A stretch of 64,000 bases of DNA from Rhyacichthys aspro (lineage: Eukaryota; Chordata; Actinopteri; Gobiiformes; Rhyacichthyidae): contig CM072149.1 in assembly GCA_036850595.1 (NCBI GenBank), forward strand, positions 720,001 through 784,000, written 5' to 3'. The first letter of the stretch is position 1, and every line of letters starts with the position of its first letter. Made by a program: the position numbers and the translations under genes. The notes beneath the pieces were generated by a model, which was not told the origin of the DNA, did no database searches, and worked only from the letters and a program-made list of their open reading frames with translations. Of the stretch, positions 59,686 through 64,000 are shown piece after piece.

Positions 59686-60488
59686 CAGTGGTGTCAAACT
59701 CAAAGTGGTGACGGTCCGTGAAAGTTAATAAAAATCCTTTCAGGGCAAAGATGGTGACATTTGGAAGCTTTTATGAAATTTTGAATGTGAGATTTCATCT
59801 TCATTTGAGTTTTATTTGAAGTTATTACACAAATAATAATTTCCTCCTTTTATGAAAACTGGTTTTAGTTGGATTTGAACAGGTTTAAGTTGAGATTTAA
59901 CAGATTTTAGTCAGATTTCAACAGGTTTTAGATGGATTTGAACAGGTTTTAGTTGAAATTTAACAGATTTTAGTTAGATTTGAACAGGTTTTAGTTGAAA
60001 TTTAACAGATTTTAGACAGATTTCAACAGGTTTTAGATGGATTTGAACAGGTTTTAGTTGAAATTTAACAGATTTTAGTCAGATTTCAACAGGTTTTAGA
60101 TGGATTTGAACAGGTTTTAGTTGAAATTTAACAGATTTTAGTCAGATTTCAACAGGTTTGAGATGAAATTTAACAGATTTTAGTTAGATTTCAACAAGTT
60201 TTAGATGGATTTGAACAAGTTTTAATTGGATTTCAACTGATTTTAGGTGGATTTCAACAGGTTTTAGTTCAATTTGAACAAGTTTTAGATGGATTTGGAC
60301 TGGTTGTAGTCAGATTTGATAGACAGTTTTTTTTAATTTATCCTTGTGGCAAAATCAAATCGAACATGTTCAAATTCAATGAATAAAACCTGTTACCAAA
60401 AATATCACCTTCTAAATGTATTGAAGGGCCACATAAAACATTACAAAGGGCCGCATTTGGCCCCTGGGCCTTGAGTTTGGCATTTGTG
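59686..60488 (-). mobile_element. Family A hAT-type MITE, copy 9
   Basis: CAGTGGTGTCAAACTC to GAGTTTGGCATTTGTG, flanked by GGATACAT (59678-59685) and GGCTACAT (60489-60496), 7 of 8 matching. 803 bp, with about 20 units of the 21-bp minisatellite. TTGAAATTTAACAG starts at 59953, 59995, 60058, 60121 and (as ATGAAATTTAAC) 60163: spacings 42, 63, 63, 42, all multiples of 21. Confidence 0.9.
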
Positions 60489-60779
60489 GGCTACATTTAC
60501 TTAAGCTCTGTCTTACAATCACAATACGTGACTTTACGTTCTGAAGTGTTCAGGAGAAACAAAAATGTATTGCTTCAAAATTGTACATCTAAAACATTTC
60601 CCTTAACTAAATAATTCAATTGTCTTATAAAAGCATGACTACTCTGTTTTATAAGGTCTTAATGAAAAGTAATTTGTTGTGACATGCTTCATCTGTTTTT
60701 CAAAGCCTTGTGTTACTCTTGAAATTGAATCATTTCGGACAAAATAAATTCAAATCATTTTTCTAACGTTATTCTTTTC

Positions 60780-61830
60780 TGACGCCTCGTGCAGCGGGAT
60801 CAAACGCATCTGTTCTCACAAACAAAAATACTCATTTTCTCATCGACGATAACGCAATAATACAAGGTCATCTTCGGACACTATTAAAAGTAATTATGCA
60901 AATATCACACGGACGCAATTTAACGACGGGGGAAGTACAGATTCAACCTCGGTCACATGCGGACAATCGAGAATTCCGCTCACTGTGCATTGTACTAAAG
61001 TTATATCATTAGGTTGTGTAGAAACTGGATTAGTGTGGGCCAGCCGCTGTTACTGCTCCAAATGTAATGGCTTACACGACTATTGTTGGCTACACTGTCC
61101 ATATGATAATTGTTGAACTAGTGCCAGCTTTTTCCGAACAGCAGTTTTGACCTCACAGGGGTCAGTCTGCAAACGCTGCGGGAAAGACACTCGGCAGCAT
61201 TTTTCCACACAACTCTCCAACTCATCTATGCAAATATATTTTTAAAATCCAGCAGAATGGAGCTATGTAAAGATAATATATTCCAGACTGTGCAGAGGGA
61301 ACCTACCTCCGCTTATATCTTAAGAGTGTGGGTAGCAGAGGATGCATGTAACCTCATTCCACATCCGACACTCGGTGACAAATACATAGTTTGGGGCAAA
61401 TTTCCATTTCATGTTTGACTACACCGCACATCTCAAATTAAGAGCGCAGCATTATCATCGACAAGGAAATACATTGCGTTAATATTCTCGCTTCACAGTT
61501 GCCAAAGAATTAGTTCAGATCTTTGCATAAATTAACGGCGGCACAGTTTAAAAATCGCTAGCTCAAGGCCATGCTCTCCCCGAACAAGGCAGTGAGTGTC
61601 GTGCCTTAATTCACCATTTGTTTTGATGTCTGCATTTAAGGAGTTTGTTTCTAGAATGTTCTCATACATGCATTTTTATGGAAGGAAAAGGAAATCTCAT
61701 TACCTGAAGCGTCGCGGCTGTATCTCGAGGAACGCGGAGGTTCGTCGAGGAAGCGCTCAACCTTGGGCAAACATTGGCTGCTAGTTCGTTTTTATTCGCC
61801 GGTATCAGTTATCTATTGGTTGTGTCAAGC
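60780..61830. promoter_or_regulatory. Candidate conserved non-coding / enhancer block
   Basis: About 1 kb of complex, low-repeat sequence with AAAGTAATTATGCAAATATC near 60887 (homeobox and POU-octamer-like ATGCAAAT), CATTAGGTTGTG near 61008 and GCATAAATTAACGGCGGC near 61524. No coding evidence; short frames only. One of the strongest texture-based candidates. Confidence 0.43.
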
Positions 61831-62399
61831 ATATTTGGATTATCGGATCTCATTGATCTTACACATTTTGGAAATCTTTGTTTTGTCTTTTATTTAAGTT
61901 TGTGTGTGTGGATTATGGTTTAAAAATCATTAACAGTTGGTTATGCATCATATTCTTCTCTGATCGGCCTATTTCCAGGTTTGGTTCTCGTCTAAGCATA
62001 AACTTTTACATCGTTATGACCAAATTTCCCATGAATTATTTGGAAATTGAAAATATTGATTGAAAAATGATGAACCGTGACACAAATTGCAGACACTAAC
62101 ACTGTAATAATATAACACAGTTAAAAATGAATATATTAATATATAGAAAGCATCAAAACTAGCATGTAGCATTCATTAGCATTAACATTTGTCCTCTCTG
62201 TACTTGGAATTTGAGAAGAGAAGATCAAGACACTATACTTTACTAGTGTGGTATGTTTAATGGTATCATTTAATGGTAGCAATGTTTACATTAGCTCTCC
62301 ATTAGACACAACATAAGCTGACATTTACTTTTAACACTGTTGTGACGATGCAATTCATTTAAAACACATATATTTGACACATTTTCACCCATGTTTTGG
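61831..62399. other. AT-rich intergenic, nothing recognised
   Basis: No feature supported. Confidence 0.42.
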
Positions 62400-62790
62400 A
62401 CATTTTGGACCGCGTTGCGTTTACTTCTAGCTTAAACGCCGTTTGTACGCATTTGGCACCTCCATAATAAACTCCTGTGTGTCCCGTCTTCTGTTACAAC
62501 ACTGTTCCTCACTGTGACACGATCCGGGTTCACCTCAGAGGTGGCCTTCTCTCCGACCTCGTTTTCTGTTTTCAAAGCGTCCTCAGCTGCGGTGCCAGGT
62601 GCAAGCGGCGGGCGTCTCGGGCGATGCTCCGATGAGAATAAAGAGCGTCTTGGTGCTTGCGGCTCCTGAGTAAACCCCTCTTTGTGGTCACTCACAATGA
62701 GCAGCTCACAGCCGCCACAGACCACGACTATTTATGTGTCCATTTCACACAAGATGGATTGAAATCGTTCTGTAAGAATCGCTTGCGTCG
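62400..62790. promoter_or_regulatory. Candidate conserved non-coding block
   Basis: GC-richer block (GCAAGCGGCGGGCGTCTCGG near 62601). A 97-codon minus-strand frame has no domain. Inferred regulatory. Confidence 0.33.
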
Positions 62791-63022
62791 GACACAGAGG
62801 GGGATAGAGCCACCACAATCTATATTGGAGTAACTATATTTGATGCAGTAAATGAACATCTCTTTGACTGTGTACAAATGCAGAGCCAGATGTCTGTGCA
62901 GCTGTTATGCTCCGTACAACGCTCTCACTCACAACATAAAATCATAGATATTCCTACCACTGTTTATTTCTGTAAAAAAGTTTTTGACTGAATGCACTGC
63001 AAACGTTGTTTTTCTTCATGCA

Positions 63023-63180
63023 GGGCGTCCAATAACTGGAAGGTTACTGGTTCAATCCCCACTCCACCCAGTTCCTACTGTCATTGTGTCCTTGGCAAGA
63101 CACCCCACCCACCTGCTCTAGTGTATGAATGTGTGTGAGAAGGGTGGAAATGGGTGAATGGAAGCAATAAAATAAAACAG
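63023..63180 (+). repeat. tRNA-like dispersed repeat (SINE-like)
   Basis: GGTTACTGGTTCAATCCCCA has a B-box-like GGTTCAATCC, followed by TCATTGTGTCCTTGGCAAGA and CACCCCACCCACCTGCTCTA, a widely dispersed fish repeat. It lacks a full tRNA fold, so it is a repeat remnant and not a tRNA gene. Confidence 0.55.
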
Positions 63181-63322
63181 AGCTATGTAAAAGCATGCCA
63201 CTTACCATAATTCATATTTGAAGAGAACTTTTAAAATGCAAATTGTTTACTAGAATAAAGAAATGATTAAATCCTGGTGTGTAGAGACTACCAATCAACA
63301 GACTGCAGTGTTTAGTACAGTA

Positions 63323-63632
63323 CAGTGGTGGAAAAACTCCATGCATTTGTGAAATATTGCATTAAGCATCACTTATAGGTCTTCAAATGCATTGTTTTTA
63401 GTTTAGTTTTTGAAACACATTCTCTGTTTTTGGTTGACTTCGATTCCGACGATGAAGAATTTAGTTTTGTTCGTTTTTCTTGTAAACAATAACCAAAAAA
63501 AAAAAAAAGTCATTTGCATTTGCATCATCACCTTTTGAAACACAAATTTCTTTTCCCCATAAATATTTCATCATAATATTTGAGATTGTGTGTAACATTT
63601 GAATGGTGTCCGACAACTTTTTTCCACCATTG
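63323..63632. mobile_element. Possible mariner-like MITE
   Basis: CAGTGGTGGAAAAACT at the left (preceded by TA) is mirrored by ACTTTTTTCCACCATTG at the right. About 310 bp, AT-rich, without coding. The right-hand TA is not present, so the call is tentative. Confidence 0.4.
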
Positions 63633-64000
63633 TTTGGTTTGCTTACTTGGAACGTTTCGTGATTCTAAAAGGATGCCAAATTGACCTGTATAATCCTTAT
63701 AGATCCGTAAAACCTCAAACTTTAATAAGCAGACTAGCAGCTGCAATATCAGAAGGGGTCAAACATGTAAAAAAAGGTCTGATAATTGTGTCGATCTACT
63801 TCCAAAGATGACAGCTATTTCTCTTGGATTCGTGGAAAACCAAGCATTGACATTACGCTTTATTCGTAGCATTAGTTTAAAAAATGAACGTGATCTTTTC
63901 CTTGTCATTATGCAACAAATACACACAACTGCAGGCTGGTTGTGGTGTGGTTTTCCACCCAGGGATTTCTCGACACAAAGGTGCTTCCTGTCTGCTACCT

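Noticed and set aside
63031..63065. tRNA gene from the GGTTCAATCC B-box-like word
   Set aside because: No A box at the right distance and no cloverleaf stems; the following sequence is a known type of dispersed fish repeat.

Overview
The window reads as a gene desert from a ray-finned (probably teleost) fish. It is AT-rich, has no open frame longer than about 150 codons, and shows no operon structure, Shine-Dalgarno sites or dense coding. The repeats it holds are typical of teleosts: decayed LINE 3' ends of several kinds (one Rex3/RTE-like with a GATG-type tail), hAT and Tigger-like non-autonomous DNA transposons, tRNA-like fragments and many A/T-rich microsatellites. I found no host protein-coding exon, rRNA or convincing tRNA gene. 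All recognisable protein homology is to retrotransposons, and all of it is broken.

The main structured element is a dispersed family I call family A. It has nine copies: 6910-7328, 11937-12401, 23833-24648, 29344-29925, about 35164-35735, 47371-47821, 49193-49807, 52183-52654 and 59686-60488. Termini resemble CA(G/C)nnnTGTCAAACTC. Most copies have matching 8-bp target duplications, and nearly all of those carry TA at positions 4-5 (nnnTAnnn), the preference described for Buster-type hAT transposons. Most copies contain an internal minisatellite with a 21-bp unit (core GATTTGAACAGGTTTTAG) that has expanded to different extents and in places forms 42-, 63- and 84-bp higher-order periods. One copy (52183-52654) lacks the array and another (35164-35735) has both the array and the older interior, so the family appears to record how a minisatellite arose inside a MITE.

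Other repeats are a tandem array of about ten 122-126-bp units at 9135-10385, with a related unordered patch at 6690-6865; three copies of a second MITE family (family B, near 21890, 42152 and 57160); a Tigger-like element with TA duplications (40423-40936); a long inverted-repeat element near 15106-15490; a 228-bp tandem duplication (53371-53815); and LINE fragments at 1-610, about 34090-35160, 43184-43800, 45335-46245 and 47822-48090. Several are nested: LINE within LINE at the left edge, an unknown element within a LINE and then family A at its end near 34-35 kb, and family A within or beside a LINE at 47.4-48.1 kb.

Between the repeats lie about two dozen blocks of 200-1500 bp of complex, moderately GC-rich, low-repeat sequence, rich in homeodomain-type TAAT words (for example 1140-2680, 16440-17400, 20820-21500, 22810-23620, 50780-51660, 60780-61830). 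Unique islands in a repeat-filled desert are what the regulatory landscape of a developmental gene usually looks like, so I mark them as candidate conserved non-coding or enhancer blocks. That is inference from texture only: no alignment was possible, and I cannot name the target gene.
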